This document shows positions 25,830-35,679 of a DNA stretch of 64,000 nt, piece after piece (the first letter of the stretch is position 1; the number at the start of each line of letters is the position of its first letter). Origin of the DNA: CALKZN01 sp050633585 (GTDB taxonomy: Bacteria; Pseudomonadota; Gammaproteobacteria; Arenicellales; Arenicellaceae); contig JBOEGT010000014.1 of NCBI GenBank assembly GCA_050633585.1, positions 4,360 through 68,359 on the forward strand. Reading direction: 5' to 3'. The notes under the pieces are model-generated. The model saw only the letters and a list, made by a program, of their open reading frames with translations, made no database searches and was not told the DNA's origin. A program made the translations under genes and the position numbers.

Positions 25830-25844
25830 ACGTCTTAAGACGGT

Positions 25845-26771
25845 ATGACTGATTCTATGAATAGAGCTGAAGTATCTCAAAACACAGGGACAGATGTATT
25901 GCCTGAATGGGCGAGCAACTTAGGCGTGGCGTTGAGATTTGTCGCGAGGTTCTTGCCAAGTGCTACGGCTAAGTTCATGGCAACAATTTGGTTTAAACCC
26001 TTCATGCCGAAGCAAAAATCCCATATTAGCGAGTGGCAAAATTCAGCTGATGTGCAGCTGGACTTGGTTAAAGGACAAGCTTTTTTATTTGAAGGCAATT
26101 CACGACAAGAGCAACAAGAAAAACCTCTCGTAGTTTGTGTCCACGGATGGCGTGGTCGTGCTCATCAGTTGCGACGTTTTTTGCCGCCTTTAATAGATAA
26201 TGGATTTCGTGTCGTGATGGTTAATTTACCAGGACATAATGACGGCGATCCCAATCAAACGCATATTTATGAGTGTGCTGATGTGATTGAAGAAATTTCA
26301 CAACAACTAGGGAAAATTGATACGATCATTGCGCATAGTTTTGGTGCGCCAGCATCGACCCTGTCGTTGAATGAAAACAACTCGGTCAGAAAATTAGTAG
26401 TTTTGGCGGGGAATTTTGATATCGCGTATTTGCTTAAGCAGTATGCCGGAGCATTTGGTCTTGATCACCTCGTATCTAGGATAGATGGACATTTGAAGAG
26501 AATTTGCGATAAACGTATTTTTAAAGGAGCTTGGGAAAACTTAACGCTTGAGACGGTGATTCAAAAGCTTGACTATGCTCAAGATGTTCAGTTTTGGCAT
26601 GACCTTGAAGATACCGAAATTAATATTGATGCGAATCAAAAGATTCATCAATATTTATTGAATAAACAAAAAATTTCTCATTTAAATGAGGTTGAAAATG
26701 TCGGGCATTTTAATATCCTTAAGTCAAAACATGTGATTACTTCGATTGTGAATGGTTTAGTCGATCGATAA
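25845..26771 (+). CDS. Alpha/beta hydrolase
   Basis: The 308-residue protein has an oxyanion-hole motif VCVHGWRGRA (about 98-107), MVNLPGHNDG, a nucleophile elbow AHSFGAP (about 165, with His-Ser-Phe-Gly in place of the usual Gly-x-Ser-x-Gly) and the late catalytic His in VGHFNIL (about 288). There is no signal peptide, although a hydrophobic segment lies near 25-50. The substrate is unknown. Confidence 0.85.
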   Translation: MTDSMNRAEVSQNTGTDVLPEWASNLGVALRFVARFLPSATAKFMATIWFKPFMPKQKSHISEWQNSADVQLDLVKGQAFLFEGNSRQEQQEKPLVVCVHGWRGRAHQLRRFLPPLIDNGFRVVMVNLPGHNDGDPNQTHIYECADVIEEISQQLGKIDTIIAHSFGAPASTLSLNENNSVRKLVVLAGNFDIAYLLKQYAGAFGLDHLVSRIDGHLKRICDKRIFKGAWENLTLETVIQKLDYAQDVQFWHDLEDTEINIDANQKIHQYLLNKQKISHLNEVENVGHFNILKSKHVITSIVNGLVDR

Positions 26772-26868
26772 AAAGAAATCCTTTTCTTCATCGATTCTCG
26801 CCACTCCCACTTAAGTTTGAATAATGCATCTCTTTAATAGATCGTTTGAATGGGTGACTTCTTTCGCG

Positions 26869-27183
26869 TTATTTTAAGTGACTAAAGTATGCCGCTAGAT
26901 CGGCAATATCGCTATCACTCAACCCTGTTGCCACACCTGACATTAAATCACTTTGGCGACTGCCGTCTCGATAGGCTTTCAGGGCGGTTTCAAGATACGC
27001 AGCTTTTTGTCCAGCAAGGTTGGGCCACTCATCCTGAACGCTTATGCCATTTTCTCCATGGCAAGCTACACATGTGCTTGCTTTTGATTTGCCTACTTCT
27101 GCATTTCCAGCCGATAACAGGGGCGTGGAAAAAAGTATCCCACTCACAAAGTAAATGAATAGATAGATTCTTGTTAACGTCAT
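26869..27183 (-). CDS. Small periplasmic cytochrome c
   Basis: The start at ATG 27183 has GAGG six bases upstream and gives a 104-residue precursor with a signal peptide (MTLTRIYLFIYFVSG...LLSA). It has one haem-binding CVACH (CXXCH) and the distal Met in SDLMSGVA, so it is a class I c4/c5-like monohaem cytochrome. It is an electron carrier. It lies 87 bp downstream of a flavin/iron-sulphur reductase gene on the same strand, which might be its partner. Confidence 0.9.
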   Translation of the reverse strand: MTLTRIYLFIYFVSGILFSTPLLSAGNAEVGKSKASTCVACHGENGISVQDEWPNLAGQKAAYLETALKAYRDGSRQSDLMSGVATGLSDSDIADLAAYFSHLK

Positions 27184-27269
27184 ATGTAACCTCAATGGTG
27201 TTTTATTGTTTGCGTGTATTTAGCGTGCTATTGAATACAACAACCATAAAGGTTTTTTATTCCATTAAA

Positions 27270-29366
27270 TTACAAGGCAAGTTTAATAGGTGGCGTTCCT
27301 TTTTTGGGTACGGCGCAACAGATGAGTACTTCGTTCTTCTGGTGTGGTGCAGTGGGTGTTTTTTTGTAGAGGATATCACCAGCAATCAGTCGAGTGGCGC
27401 AAGAGCCGCATGAACCGCTTCGGCAACTAAAATCAACATCAATATTATTTTGTTCGGCCACCTCTAAAAGTGTTGAGTCGAGAGGTGTCCATTCATGATG
27501 TTTGCTGGAGCGCATGAATTGAATCGAGGCAGTTTCAGCTTCAAATGCTGTTGTGGTACTTTGCTTATTGGTGTTATTTTTTTGACGTGTTAATTCAGCA
27601 GGCCCAAAAGCTTCAGCATGAATACGTGAGTCACTTATGCCAAGCGATATTAATGCATCGTATGACGATTGCATAAATCCTGCGGGACCACAGATATAAA
27701 AATCATAGTCATCAAGTCTCAGATGGCGCTGGAGTAGTTTGGCGTCCAATCGGCCAATATGGTCAGCGTTGATGGCGTGTGTTTCTGGAGAGTTTGTATG
27801 GTTGTTGTCGCTCAGGATTGACACATAATGAATTGCGCCGTCAGACTGGCTTTCTAAGGATTTCATGTGGGAATAGAAAGCGCGTTCATGACTTGATTTA
27901 GAGGCGTGAAATATCGTCAATTTTCGTTGACGTTGTGCGTGTCGATTTTGGTGTGTTACATCTTCAACGATCGATAGCATGGGTGTGATTCCAATACCGC
28001 CTGCGAGTAATACAGCGTGTTTGTCGTTAGCGTCGCTGATGACAAAGTCACCTCTTGGTGGTTGGCATTCAATAGTGTCGCCTACGAGGTACTGATCGTG
28101 CAGCCATTGTGAGGCTTGACCATTTTTTTCTCGTTTGACGGATATGCGTAGCCAGTCATTGTGGGGTGCTGAAGAGAGAGTATAAGTCCTGATCAAAGGA
28201 GATGCTGAATCGGTGGTCAGCGAGGATTTATCATGTAATCGGACTGGTAGAAATTGCCCTGCTTTGAATTGAGGTAAAGGCTGGCGGTCAGTGGGTGTTA
28301 AATAGAACGATTTAACGACTGAACTTTCCCGTTCTATACGTTCAATTTTATAGGTGTTCCATGCAGTAGTTTTTGTGGGCTTTGGGAATGTTGAAATATT
28401 GTTTTTCCAATCACCTAAGTTCTCAACAAAAGGTGAATATTCTTTAACTGGCGCACGAAAGGGGAGAAAGTCGGTGAGCCAAAACCCATGATTTAAATGA
28501 AAAGTCCAGGCACGTTCAGCGCCATGGTAATGCTCAATGCTTGCATCATCTTCCCATCGTAATTCAACGGTCCCTGTGAGCATTAATACATTGCCTGTGA
28601 TGAAATCCGTAAAGAGCAAGCCTGCTTTAGGGTTCTTTAAAAAATTACCCAATGTGTTGAAAAGGTTATTGCCATAATAATCGGGAATAGTCAGGCTGTT
28701 GTTCTCAATGTGGATAAATCCTGGCTTTCCGCCTCGATGAGAGGCATCGACACCTTGGATGCTGTGACTATCTGGTTCAAAAACATAGCTGGAAACAAAA
28801 AAAGTATCGGCTGTTGCGATAAGGTGGAGTGCATTCTCATCTAACTTAGTAAATATTTTTTTAGTGGTGTTGTTAGAGAGCGTGCTTGGATCTCTAACAA
28901 AGTCTAAATCACGAGTATGAATATATTTAGGGCAATTTCCAAAGGACTGATCAACCCTCAGTGTCATGCTTGAATCGTTGGATTCATGAATGGCAGCATT
29001 CATCCGGTTTCGGCGTCTAGTGGCGGGTTCGATACCTAGTAAGCCGAGCTTTGCGTTGTTGGCCTTTGTATTGCTATTCAGGGGATCCAATGGATGAATG
29101 GGAGTCTTTAACGTTAAGACGGTAGGTTCAGGGGAGTGAGCAAAGCCTGGACTTCCTGTGATAATAGAGGTCCAAGGCCAGCCATGTTCGTCCACACTGC
29201 CAACTACCATAAAAGGTAGTTTTTCAAAAAAATCCCGATGTTGGTCTGGCATATAAGAACGGATGAGGCGTCGTCCAATGTCTTCAACTTCTTGACGAAT
29301 GCCCAGCCGGTCTTGCATGGCCTGTTCCCCTGCGTGAAAAGGGGAGTCATCGTGATTATTTGTCAT
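27270..29366 (-). CDS. PNPOx-like / ferredoxin reductase / [2Fe-2S] ferredoxin fusion oxidoreductase
   Basis: The 698-residue cytoplasmic protein has three parts. The N-terminus (about 20-330) is a pyridoxamine-phosphate-oxidase-like split barrel (MVVGSVDEHGWPWTSIITG; GFIHIENNSLTIPDYYGN). The middle (about 350-590) is a ferredoxin-NADP reductase module with RTYTLSSAP for FAD and AGGIGITPM for NAD(P). The C-terminus (about 615-698) is a plant-type ferredoxin with CRSGSCGSC plus a distant Cys. It likely moves electrons from NAD(P)H to an unknown acceptor. It lies downstream of a GST gene and upstream of the cytochrome c, possibly in one LysR-controlled unit. Confidence 0.9.
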   Translation of the reverse strand: MTNNHDDSPFHAGEQAMQDRLGIRQEVEDIGRRLIRSYMPDQHRDFFEKLPFMVVGSVDEHGWPWTSIITGSPGFAHSPEPTVLTLKTPIHPLDPLNSNTKANNAKLGLLGIEPATRRRNRMNAAIHESNDSSMTLRVDQSFGNCPKYIHTRDLDFVRDPSTLSNNTTKKIFTKLDENALHLIATADTFFVSSYVFEPDSHSIQGVDASHRGGKPGFIHIENNSLTIPDYYGNNLFNTLGNFLKNPKAGLLFTDFITGNVLMLTGTVELRWEDDASIEHYHGAERAWTFHLNHGFWLTDFLPFRAPVKEYSPFVENLGDWKNNISTFPKPTKTTAWNTYKIERIERESSVVKSFYLTPTDRQPLPQFKAGQFLPVRLHDKSSLTTDSASPLIRTYTLSSAPHNDWLRISVKREKNGQASQWLHDQYLVGDTIECQPPRGDFVISDANDKHAVLLAGGIGITPMLSIVEDVTHQNRHAQRQRKLTIFHASKSSHERAFYSHMKSLESQSDGAIHYVSILSDNNHTNSPETHAINADHIGRLDAKLLQRHLRLDDYDFYICGPAGFMQSSYDALISLGISDSRIHAEAFGPAELTRQKNNTNKQSTTTAFEAETASIQFMRSSKHHEWTPLDSTLLEVAEQNNIDVDFSCRSGSCGSCATRLIAGDILYKKTPTAPHQKNEVLICCAVPKKGTPPIKLAL

Positions 29367-29442
29367 TGGATAGCCTCATCGTTGATAGCTTTTGCTCAAT
29401 CAATCTGCTCATTATTTGAACAAATGTATTGATTGCTTCGGT

Positions 29443-30063
29443 TTAAGCGCAAAGCCCAGCTTGGGTTTTTGGCATAGGAATAAAGCCATCTAGGGCTTCA
29501 ATATTCTTCAGTAGCCGTTGAACATTAGGGTAATGATCTAACGCAATATTTCCTTCTGGCGCGTGAGCCGTGTAACTGTAGATGGCGACGTCGGCGATCG
29601 TGACAGAATCACCCACTAAAAATTCTCTTCCTTGTAAGTGGTTTTCAAGTTTGGTCAGTGCTTTCGTTGCAATTTCTTGGCAAAAGTTAGGATCTCTTTG
29701 AGCATTGAAGACGGTGATTAGTCTGGCAGCAGCTGGGCCGAAAGAAATTTCTCCAGCGGCTAATGCTAAAAATTTTTGTACTTCAGCTTCTTGAATGGGG
29801 TCAGTGGGTAAAAAGTGCGGGGCATACTTTCGAGCTAAATATACCAAGATCGCATTGGAGTCATAAATCACTGCATCGCCATCTTCAATGGTCGGAACTT
29901 CACCAAGTGGATTCAGACTTAAGTAGGGTGCTTGTTTGTGTTCGCCATTCGGTAAGTCAATATTATTCACTTCGTATTCGATACCAGCAAGGCTGGCAAG
30001 AAGAATGACGCGATGAGAGTGGCCGGAAAGAGGGAAGCTATGGATCTTTACAGGGTTTGACAT
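29443..30063 (-). CDS. Glutathione S-transferase
   Basis: The 206-residue protein has a thioredoxin-fold N-terminus (IHSFPLSGHSHRVILLASLAG, with Ser at the glutathione-activating position; NPLGEVPTIEDGD; IYDSNAILVYLA) and an all-helical C-terminal domain with GDSVTIADVAIYS. The class and substrate are unclear. It is divergent from a LysR regulator and first in a three-gene minus-strand group with an oxidoreductase and a cytochrome c. Confidence 0.92.
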   Translation of the reverse strand: MSNPVKIHSFPLSGHSHRVILLASLAGIEYEVNNIDLPNGEHKQAPYLSLNPLGEVPTIEDGDAVIYDSNAILVYLARKYAPHFLPTDPIQEAEVQKFLALAAGEISFGPAAARLITVFNAQRDPNFCQEIATKALTKLENHLQGREFLVGDSVTIADVAIYSYTAHAPEGNIALDHYPNVQRLLKNIEALDGFIPMPKTQAGLCA

Positions 30064-30145
30064 GGTGGACCTCGGTGTTAAAAAGTTGAGTCATATTGTT
30101 TAAATTGGGTAATGGTAAGCATCATAAATAAGGAATAAATTAAGG

Positions 30146-30162
30146 ACAATTAGCTGTATTGT
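30146..30162. promoter_or_regulatory. Dyad in the GST-lysR divergent promoter region
   Basis: ACAAT-N7-ATTGT lies between the GST gene and the divergent LysR gene, 83 bp from the GST start and 51 bp from lysR. Position and symmetry suit a LysR-type operator, but the sequence does not match a known site. Confidence 0.4.
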
Positions 30163-30212
30163 GGAATAATAATGTACAAATCATAGATAATTGAAGGGTG
30201 AGAGAACGACTT

Positions 30213-31094
30213 ATGGATACGATTGATGGAATGAAAACATTTGTAGCCGTTGCTAGGCAGCAATCATTTACGGCGGGAGCAAAATCATTAGGAATGAGTA
30301 CTAAGTTGGCCAGTAAATATATTCGCCAGTTAGAAGAAAAATTATCGGCGCAACTGTTTCACCGAACCACTCGAAGTGTCACATTGACTGACACGGGCAA
30401 AGCCTATTTTGATCGCTGCATACCATTATTAGATCAGTTTGATGAATTGGAAGGAATGGTGCAAGAAAGTCAGGCAGAGTTGGCTGGTCATATTAAAATG
30501 ACAGCACCAACGGGGTTTGGCAGTAGTAAGTTATTAGAAGTGTTACGACCTTTTCAACAGGCGCATCCCAACGTCTTCATTGATTTACACTTGGCAGATC
30601 ATTACATTGATGTTGTTCGCGATGGTTTTGATTTGGCGATTCGTTTTGGTGAGCTGAAAGACTCAAGTTTAATCGCGAGAAAGTTAACGGATATGCGGTT
30701 GGTTGTTTTTGCTTCGCCAGCCTATATTACTGCGCATGGGAAGCCAACACATCCTCATGACCTCAAAACACATAATTGTTTATTGCAGCAAGTAAGAAGC
30801 CATGCCCGAGGTTGGCCTTTCCTTGTCAATGGTGAGTTAACGGTGATACGTGTCAAGGGCGGTTTTCAAGCGAATTCTCCACTTGCCGTTGCACAAGTGG
30901 CGGCAAATAGCTTGGGTGTGGGAATGTCTCCGTATTACACCGTTGAACCTTTTCTGAAAGAAGGATCTTTGCAGTTATTGTTGGAAGAGTATGAGGCAAG
31001 GACACTGGTTTTGTCCGCCGTATATCCCCCCAATCAACACTTAACGGCGAGGGTGAGAGCGTTAATTGATTTTTTGGCTGAACATTTGAAGTGA
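30213..31094 (+). CDS. LysR-family regulator adjacent to the GST gene
   Basis: The start at ATG 30213 (MDTIDGMKTFVAVARQQS) follows GAGAG at 8 nt; a GTG 15 bp upstream is in frame. The 293-residue protein has a winged HTH (about 5-60; TAGAKSLGMSTKLASKYIRQLEEKL) and a LysR effector domain of the CrgA/AaeR-like group. It probably controls the divergent GST-flavoprotein group. The inducer is unknown. Confidence 0.92.
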   Translation: MDTIDGMKTFVAVARQQSFTAGAKSLGMSTKLASKYIRQLEEKLSAQLFHRTTRSVTLTDTGKAYFDRCIPLLDQFDELEGMVQESQAELAGHIKMTAPTGFGSSKLLEVLRPFQQAHPNVFIDLHLADHYIDVVRDGFDLAIRFGELKDSSLIARKLTDMRLVVFASPAYITAHGKPTHPHDLKTHNCLLQQVRSHARGWPFLVNGELTVIRVKGGFQANSPLAVAQVAANSLGVGMSPYYTVEPFLKEGSLQLLLEEYEARTLVLSAVYPPNQHLTARVRALIDFLAEHLK

Positions 31095-31108
31095 TGTCAA
31101 AAACATAA

Positions 31109-31146
31109 AATAATGCCGCTAATTCATGAAGGCAGGCGGCATTATT
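31109..31146. terminator. Convergent terminator between lysR and gcvP
   Basis: A perfect 11-bp stem, AATAATGCCGC / GCGGCATTATT, encloses a 16-nt loop. It lies between the lysR stop and the gcvP stop. The T-tract is short on both sides. Confidence 0.7.
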
Positions 31147-31165
31147 CTATGTAGTATTTACGAAC

Positions 31166-33997
31166 TTATTCGTATTCCGACATGCTTGGGCATGAGCAGA
31201 CTAAGTTCTTATCACCAAAGACATTATCAATTCGTCCAACGGGTGGCCAATATTTGATTTGAGGGTCATTCTTAGCATCTGGGTGGCTTCCGAGTTTTCG
31301 AGGATAGGGAATGGACAGATCATCATTTAATAAAAATTCGGCGGTATGTGGCGCATTTGACAAGGGGTTGTTGTCTTTGGCAAATTTTCCGTCTTTGACT
31401 TGTTCATATTCTTCATGAATCAATAACATGGCACGGCAAAAGCGTTCTAGTTCTTCAAGGCTTTCACTCTCTGTCGGTTCAATCATGAGTGTACCGGGGA
31501 CAGGAAAGCTCATGGTGGGTGCGTGAAAGCCAAAATCGATTAATCGTTTTGCAATGTCGTCAACGCTGACGCCATCTTCTTTCATATCGCGTGTGTCTAA
31601 GATGCATTCATGAGCGACTAAGCCATCATTGCCAGTGTATAAGATTTTATATTTGTCTTTTAATCGGTGGGCGATGTAGTTGGCATTTAGAATAGCCATT
31701 TGTGTGGCTTCGCGCAGGCCGCTTGCCCCCATCATGCGAATATACATCCATGAAATAGGGAGAATCGCTGCACTGCCAAATGGTGCGCCTGAAATCAATG
31801 CCCCTTGGCGTTCTGGGTTAACATCGTCTTTTGGCATAAATGGCTCAAGGTGTTTGCCGACACCGATGGGGCCGACACCTGGTCCGCCACCGCCATGAGG
31901 AATGCAAAAGGTTTTGTGCAAGTTTAAATGGGATACATCACCGCCAAATTTACCTGGTTGAGCGACACCCACCATGGCATTTAAATTTGCGCCATCAATA
32001 TAGACTTGGCCGCCAGCATCATGGACGGCAGCACAAATCTGTGTGACATCCTCTTCAAACACGCCATGAGTCGATGGATAGGTAATCATGATTGCGGCGA
32101 TACGGTTTGGGTATTCAGCAATTTTTTCCTGTAAATCTTTGAGGTCGACATTGCCATTGTCATCACATTTCGTCACAACGACTGTCATGTTAGCCATTTG
32201 CGCGCTGGCTGGATTGGTGCCGTGCGCGGAGCTTGGGATTAGGCAAATGTCGCGATCAAAATCTCCCCGAGACTCGTGGTAGCCCTTGATAGCGAGTAGC
32301 CCTGCATACTCTCCTTGAGAGCCGGCATTGGGTTGGAGTGACATTTTGTCGTAGCCAGTCGCGGCACAGAGCATGTCTTCTAATTGCGCAATCATAGCGT
32401 GATAGCCTTTGCTTTGATCCTGTGGTGCGAAAGGGTGCATATTGGCGAACTCAGGCCAGGTGACTGGAATCATTTCACTGGCTGCGTTAAGTTTCATGGT
32501 GCATGAGCCTAGAGGAATCATTGTCCTATCTAGGGCGAGATCTTTGTCGGCTAAGCGGCGAAGATAACGCATCATTTCTGTTTCTGAACGGTGTTGGTTA
32601 AACATGGCTTGTGTCAAGAAATGATCTTGTCGGCATTGATCTTCTGAGAGACTTCCCTTCGAAGCGTGCTTGGAAGACGGGTGAAAAGCCTCGTCTATTT
32701 CATTGATGTCAAACAGGCTCAGGATGTTGATAACATCTTCCGGTGTTGTTGTTTCGTCTAATGAGATTGTGATGCTTTGTTTATCTCTAATGTTGATGTT
32801 GTAGCCTGCTACGACCGCTTTGCGTTGTAAGGCATCAGCATCTGTTGCAATGTGTAATGTGTCGAAATAGGTGCTGTTTAGTACTGTAATGCCATGCTTG
32901 CTTAGGGTGTTGGCAAGTGATGTGGTTAGTTGGTGGACGCGCGCGCCAATTTCTTTGAGGCCTTTTGGTCCGTGATAGGCCGCATAGAGTGTTGCCATGA
33001 TGGCAAGTAACGCCTGTGCCGTACAGATGTTTGATGTGGCCTTTTCTCGGCGAATATGTTGTTCGCGTGTTTGCAGTGCTAAGCGATAAGCGGGTTTGCC
33101 ATGAACATCAATGGACTCTCCAACGAGGCGACCGGGCATTGAGCGTTTATAGGCGTCTTTGGTCGCGAAAAATCCGGCATGTGGCCCGCCAAATCCCATG
33201 GGTACACCAAAACGTTGAGAGTTACCCACAACGACATCGGCGCCTAATTCGCCAGGAGATTTAAGTTGAGTCAGGGCGAGTAAGTCGCTCGCCATGATGA
33301 CTAGAGCGCCTTGTTCGTGAGCAGTATCGCATAACCTTGAAAGTTCATGAACATTACCAAGGGTGGTGGGGTATTGCAGCATCACACCAAAAACATCATC
33401 CCATGCGTCATGTGTTTGTGTCTCATCAAATATGACAAGGTTGAACCCAAGAGGCTCTCCGCGTGTTTTTAATAGCTCAATGGTTTGCGGGTGGCAATAT
33501 TTTGAAATCAGGAACGTATTCTTTTTGCCGCGCAGTGCACGATGGCATAAGGTCATCGCTTCGGCTGCTGCAGTGCTTTCATCCAGCATGGATGCATTCG
33601 CAATGTCCATGCCCGTCAACTCAGTGATCATGGTTTGAAAGTAAAACAATACTTCTAAACGTCCTTGAGAAATTTCTGGTTGGTATGGCGTGTAAGCGGT
33701 ATACCATGCGGGGTTTTCAAGCACATTGCGTAAAATGACGTTGGGTGTCAGTGTGCCATAGTAACCTTGGCCGATCAGAGAAGTGAGCACTGTGTTTTGT
33801 TCCGCCAGCGCTTTGAGTTCCTGAAGTGCTTGTTCTTCTGTTGCAGGTGCCGAAATATTCAATGGCGCATTGTCAGCGATGCTTTTAGGGACAACGGCAT
33901 GGGTGAGAGAGTCTAATGTGTCATGCCCTAATGTTGCTAGCATGTGTTGAGTGTCTTGTTGGCGAGGGCCTATGTGGCGACTTCTGAATTGGCTCAT
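31166..33997 (-). CDS. gcvP: Glycine dehydrogenase (decarboxylating), P-protein
   Basis: This 943-residue PLP enzyme is the decarboxylating subunit of the glycine cleavage system. The N-terminus is FRSRHIGPRQQDTQHMLATLG; the PLP lysine is in HLNLHKTFCIPHGGGGPG (about 690). It is the single-chain form, with both halves fused. It follows gcvT by 50 bp. Expression should be controlled by the glycine riboswitch upstream of gcvT. Confidence 0.97.
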   Translation of the reverse strand: MSQFRSRHIGPRQQDTQHMLATLGHDTLDSLTHAVVPKSIADNAPLNISAPATEEQALQELKALAEQNTVLTSLIGQGYYGTLTPNVILRNVLENPAWYTAYTPYQPEISQGRLEVLFYFQTMITELTGMDIANASMLDESTAAAEAMTLCHRALRGKKNTFLISKYCHPQTIELLKTRGEPLGFNLVIFDETQTHDAWDDVFGVMLQYPTTLGNVHELSRLCDTAHEQGALVIMASDLLALTQLKSPGELGADVVVGNSQRFGVPMGFGGPHAGFFATKDAYKRSMPGRLVGESIDVHGKPAYRLALQTREQHIRREKATSNICTAQALLAIMATLYAAYHGPKGLKEIGARVHQLTTSLANTLSKHGITVLNSTYFDTLHIATDADALQRKAVVAGYNINIRDKQSITISLDETTTPEDVINILSLFDINEIDEAFHPSSKHASKGSLSEDQCRQDHFLTQAMFNQHRSETEMMRYLRRLADKDLALDRTMIPLGSCTMKLNAASEMIPVTWPEFANMHPFAPQDQSKGYHAMIAQLEDMLCAATGYDKMSLQPNAGSQGEYAGLLAIKGYHESRGDFDRDICLIPSSAHGTNPASAQMANMTVVVTKCDDNGNVDLKDLQEKIAEYPNRIAAIMITYPSTHGVFEEDVTQICAAVHDAGGQVYIDGANLNAMVGVAQPGKFGGDVSHLNLHKTFCIPHGGGGPGVGPIGVGKHLEPFMPKDDVNPERQGALISGAPFGSAAILPISWMYIRMMGASGLREATQMAILNANYIAHRLKDKYKILYTGNDGLVAHECILDTRDMKEDGVSVDDIAKRLIDFGFHAPTMSFPVPGTLMIEPTESESLEELERFCRAMLLIHEEYEQVKDGKFAKDNNPLSNAPHTAEFLLNDDLSIPYPRKLGSHPDAKNDPQIKYWPPVGRIDNVFGDKNLVCSCPSMSEYE

Positions 33998-34047
33998 GAT
34001 GGGAACTCAGTGTAATGGTTGTAAAAAGGCTAAGAAAGCGTTTGAAT

Positions 34048-35175
34048 TTATTTGAATGAGATAAAAGGGTATTTGCTCACGCGACACTGTAATCGCTTGT
34101 TGCGGACTTCAACATGAATAACATCACCTGTCTCAGCGGCGGTGTCCGCGTTAATTCGGGCTATCGCGATAGATTTTTCTAATGTTGGTGAGAAGGTGCC
34201 GCTGGTAATCTCGCCAACGCTGACCTCGTTAAAAATGACGGGTTGATGGCCGCGGAGTACGCCACGATCTTCGAGAATCAACCCGATCATTTTGAACTTT
34301 GGTTCTTGTAGCAGTGATGTTTTACCGATGAAGTCTCGTTCATTCAGCGACACTGTCCATTTTAGTCCTGATTCAATAGGTGTGTGATTTTCATCTAAGT
34401 CGTTGCCATACAGTGCCATGCCAGCTTCTAATCGCAATGTGTCTCTAGCGCCTAAACCACAAGGCTGAATGCCTGCGTTGATGAGCGCTTGCCATTGTTG
34501 AGCTGCGTCAGCAGCAGGTAGGATGATTTCAACACCGTCTTCGCCGGTGTAGCCTGTTCGGCCAATAAACGGTGTATGCTCGTCATGCTCATTTGAGACA
34601 AAGCTTCCTTGGAATCGCTTCAACGATAACGTGAGTTCAGCGTAATTTGGAAAGGTTTGTGCAACTTTAGTGATGGCATTTGGCCCTTGCACGGCTATTA
34701 ATGCTAGTGAAGGTTGTTCTTTGAATGTGACAGAGAAGTCGGTGGCTTGTTGTGTGATCCAAGCCATGTCTTTTTCATTGGTGGCGGCATTGGTCACAAG
34801 GCGACAATGCTGGTCGTTTAAGCGATAAACAATTAAGTCATCAATGACTCCACCTTGTTCATTGAGCATGCAGCTATAAAGGGCTTTGCCATCGTTGCTA
34901 TTAGCTTTGTTAATATCGTTAGCCAGTAAGTATTGCAAGAAAGGAATAGTGTCCGTGCCTGTGACGTCGGATACTGTCATGTGTGATACATCAAACATGC
35001 CGGCATCATTGCGGACAGCATGGTGTTCATCTACTTGAGATCCATAATTGACAGGTAGAGCCCATCCGCCAAAATCGACGACTCTTGCGCCTAGGTGTAG
35101 ATGTTCGGATAACAGGGGTGTCTGTTGTAAATGACTGAATTTTTCAGTGTCATTGTTAGGTGTTGATGTGCTCAT
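34048..35175 (-). CDS. gcvT: Aminomethyltransferase, glycine cleavage T-protein
   Basis: This 375-residue protein transfers the methylene group to tetrahydrofolate. Motifs include QTPLLSEHLHLGARVVDFGGWALPV, FDVSHM, GRTGYTGEDGVEI and GLGARDTLRLEAGMALYG. It is first gene of gcvT-gcvP, behind a tandem glycine riboswitch. The lipoyl carrier gene gcvH, commonly between T and P, is absent. Confidence 0.97.
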   Translation of the reverse strand: MSTSTPNNDTEKFSHLQQTPLLSEHLHLGARVVDFGGWALPVNYGSQVDEHHAVRNDAGMFDVSHMTVSDVTGTDTIPFLQYLLANDINKANSNDGKALYSCMLNEQGGVIDDLIVYRLNDQHCRLVTNAATNEKDMAWITQQATDFSVTFKEQPSLALIAVQGPNAITKVAQTFPNYAELTLSLKRFQGSFVSNEHDEHTPFIGRTGYTGEDGVEIILPAADAAQQWQALINAGIQPCGLGARDTLRLEAGMALYGNDLDENHTPIESGLKWTVSLNERDFIGKTSLLQEPKFKMIGLILEDRGVLRGHQPVIFNEVSVGEITSGTFSPTLEKSIAIARINADTAAETGDVIHVEVRNKRLQCRVSKYPFISFK

Positions 35176-35264
35176 GGTCTTACCCGTCTATAAAGTGCAT
35201 AGCATTGTTAAAAAAACAAAAATATTGATACGCATAATGCGCGTCAGTGTATTTTTGTTGGCTA

Positions 35265-35492
35265 TGCTCCTCTGTCCGGGTACCTGAAAGTTTACCTCTT
35301 CGGTGGAGGGCCTCAATCTGCAAACGTTATACAGTGGCGCACTCACTCTCCAGAGTTGATGTTGATAAGGCTGGCCTTATCAATTTTCTACGGTCCTTTT
35401 GCCTGAGCGATTACGAGCTGTTGCGCCTTCGGCGGTCAATACCTTACATTTGATTGATATTAATGTATGAGGTGCTGACTCTCTCCCGCAGA
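35265..35492 (-). ncRNA. Tandem glycine riboswitch controlling gcvT-gcvP
   Basis: On the minus strand the first aptamer opens with GCGGGAGAGAGTC (35490 leftward). It contains the hallmark GCCGAAGGCGCAA and ends CGCTCAGGCAAAAGGAC. The second aptamer opens CTGGAGAGTGAG, contains CACCGAAGAGGTAAAC and ends CAGGTACCCGGACAG. This is the classical two-aptamer glycine riboswitch, sited directly before gcvT. A -10-like TACAAT lies at 35507-35512, just upstream. The expression platform (35180-35265) has a GCATAGC / GCTATGC long-range pair and a small GC hairpin followed by a T-rich run. Confidence 0.95.
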
Positions 35493-35679
35493 AATCATCA
35501 GAAAATATTGTAGCAAAAACGACGTGAAAAAAATCACAAACTGGCAATTTATTTCATATTCCCGTGGTTCAGGGTGTTTTTGTTAAATAGAAAACGAATG
35601 GCTATCAATGTTTGCGCTTTTACGCAATAAATGCAATATTCCTGTCATCTGAAAACGCAACGGCAGTTGGTGGCAAAAA

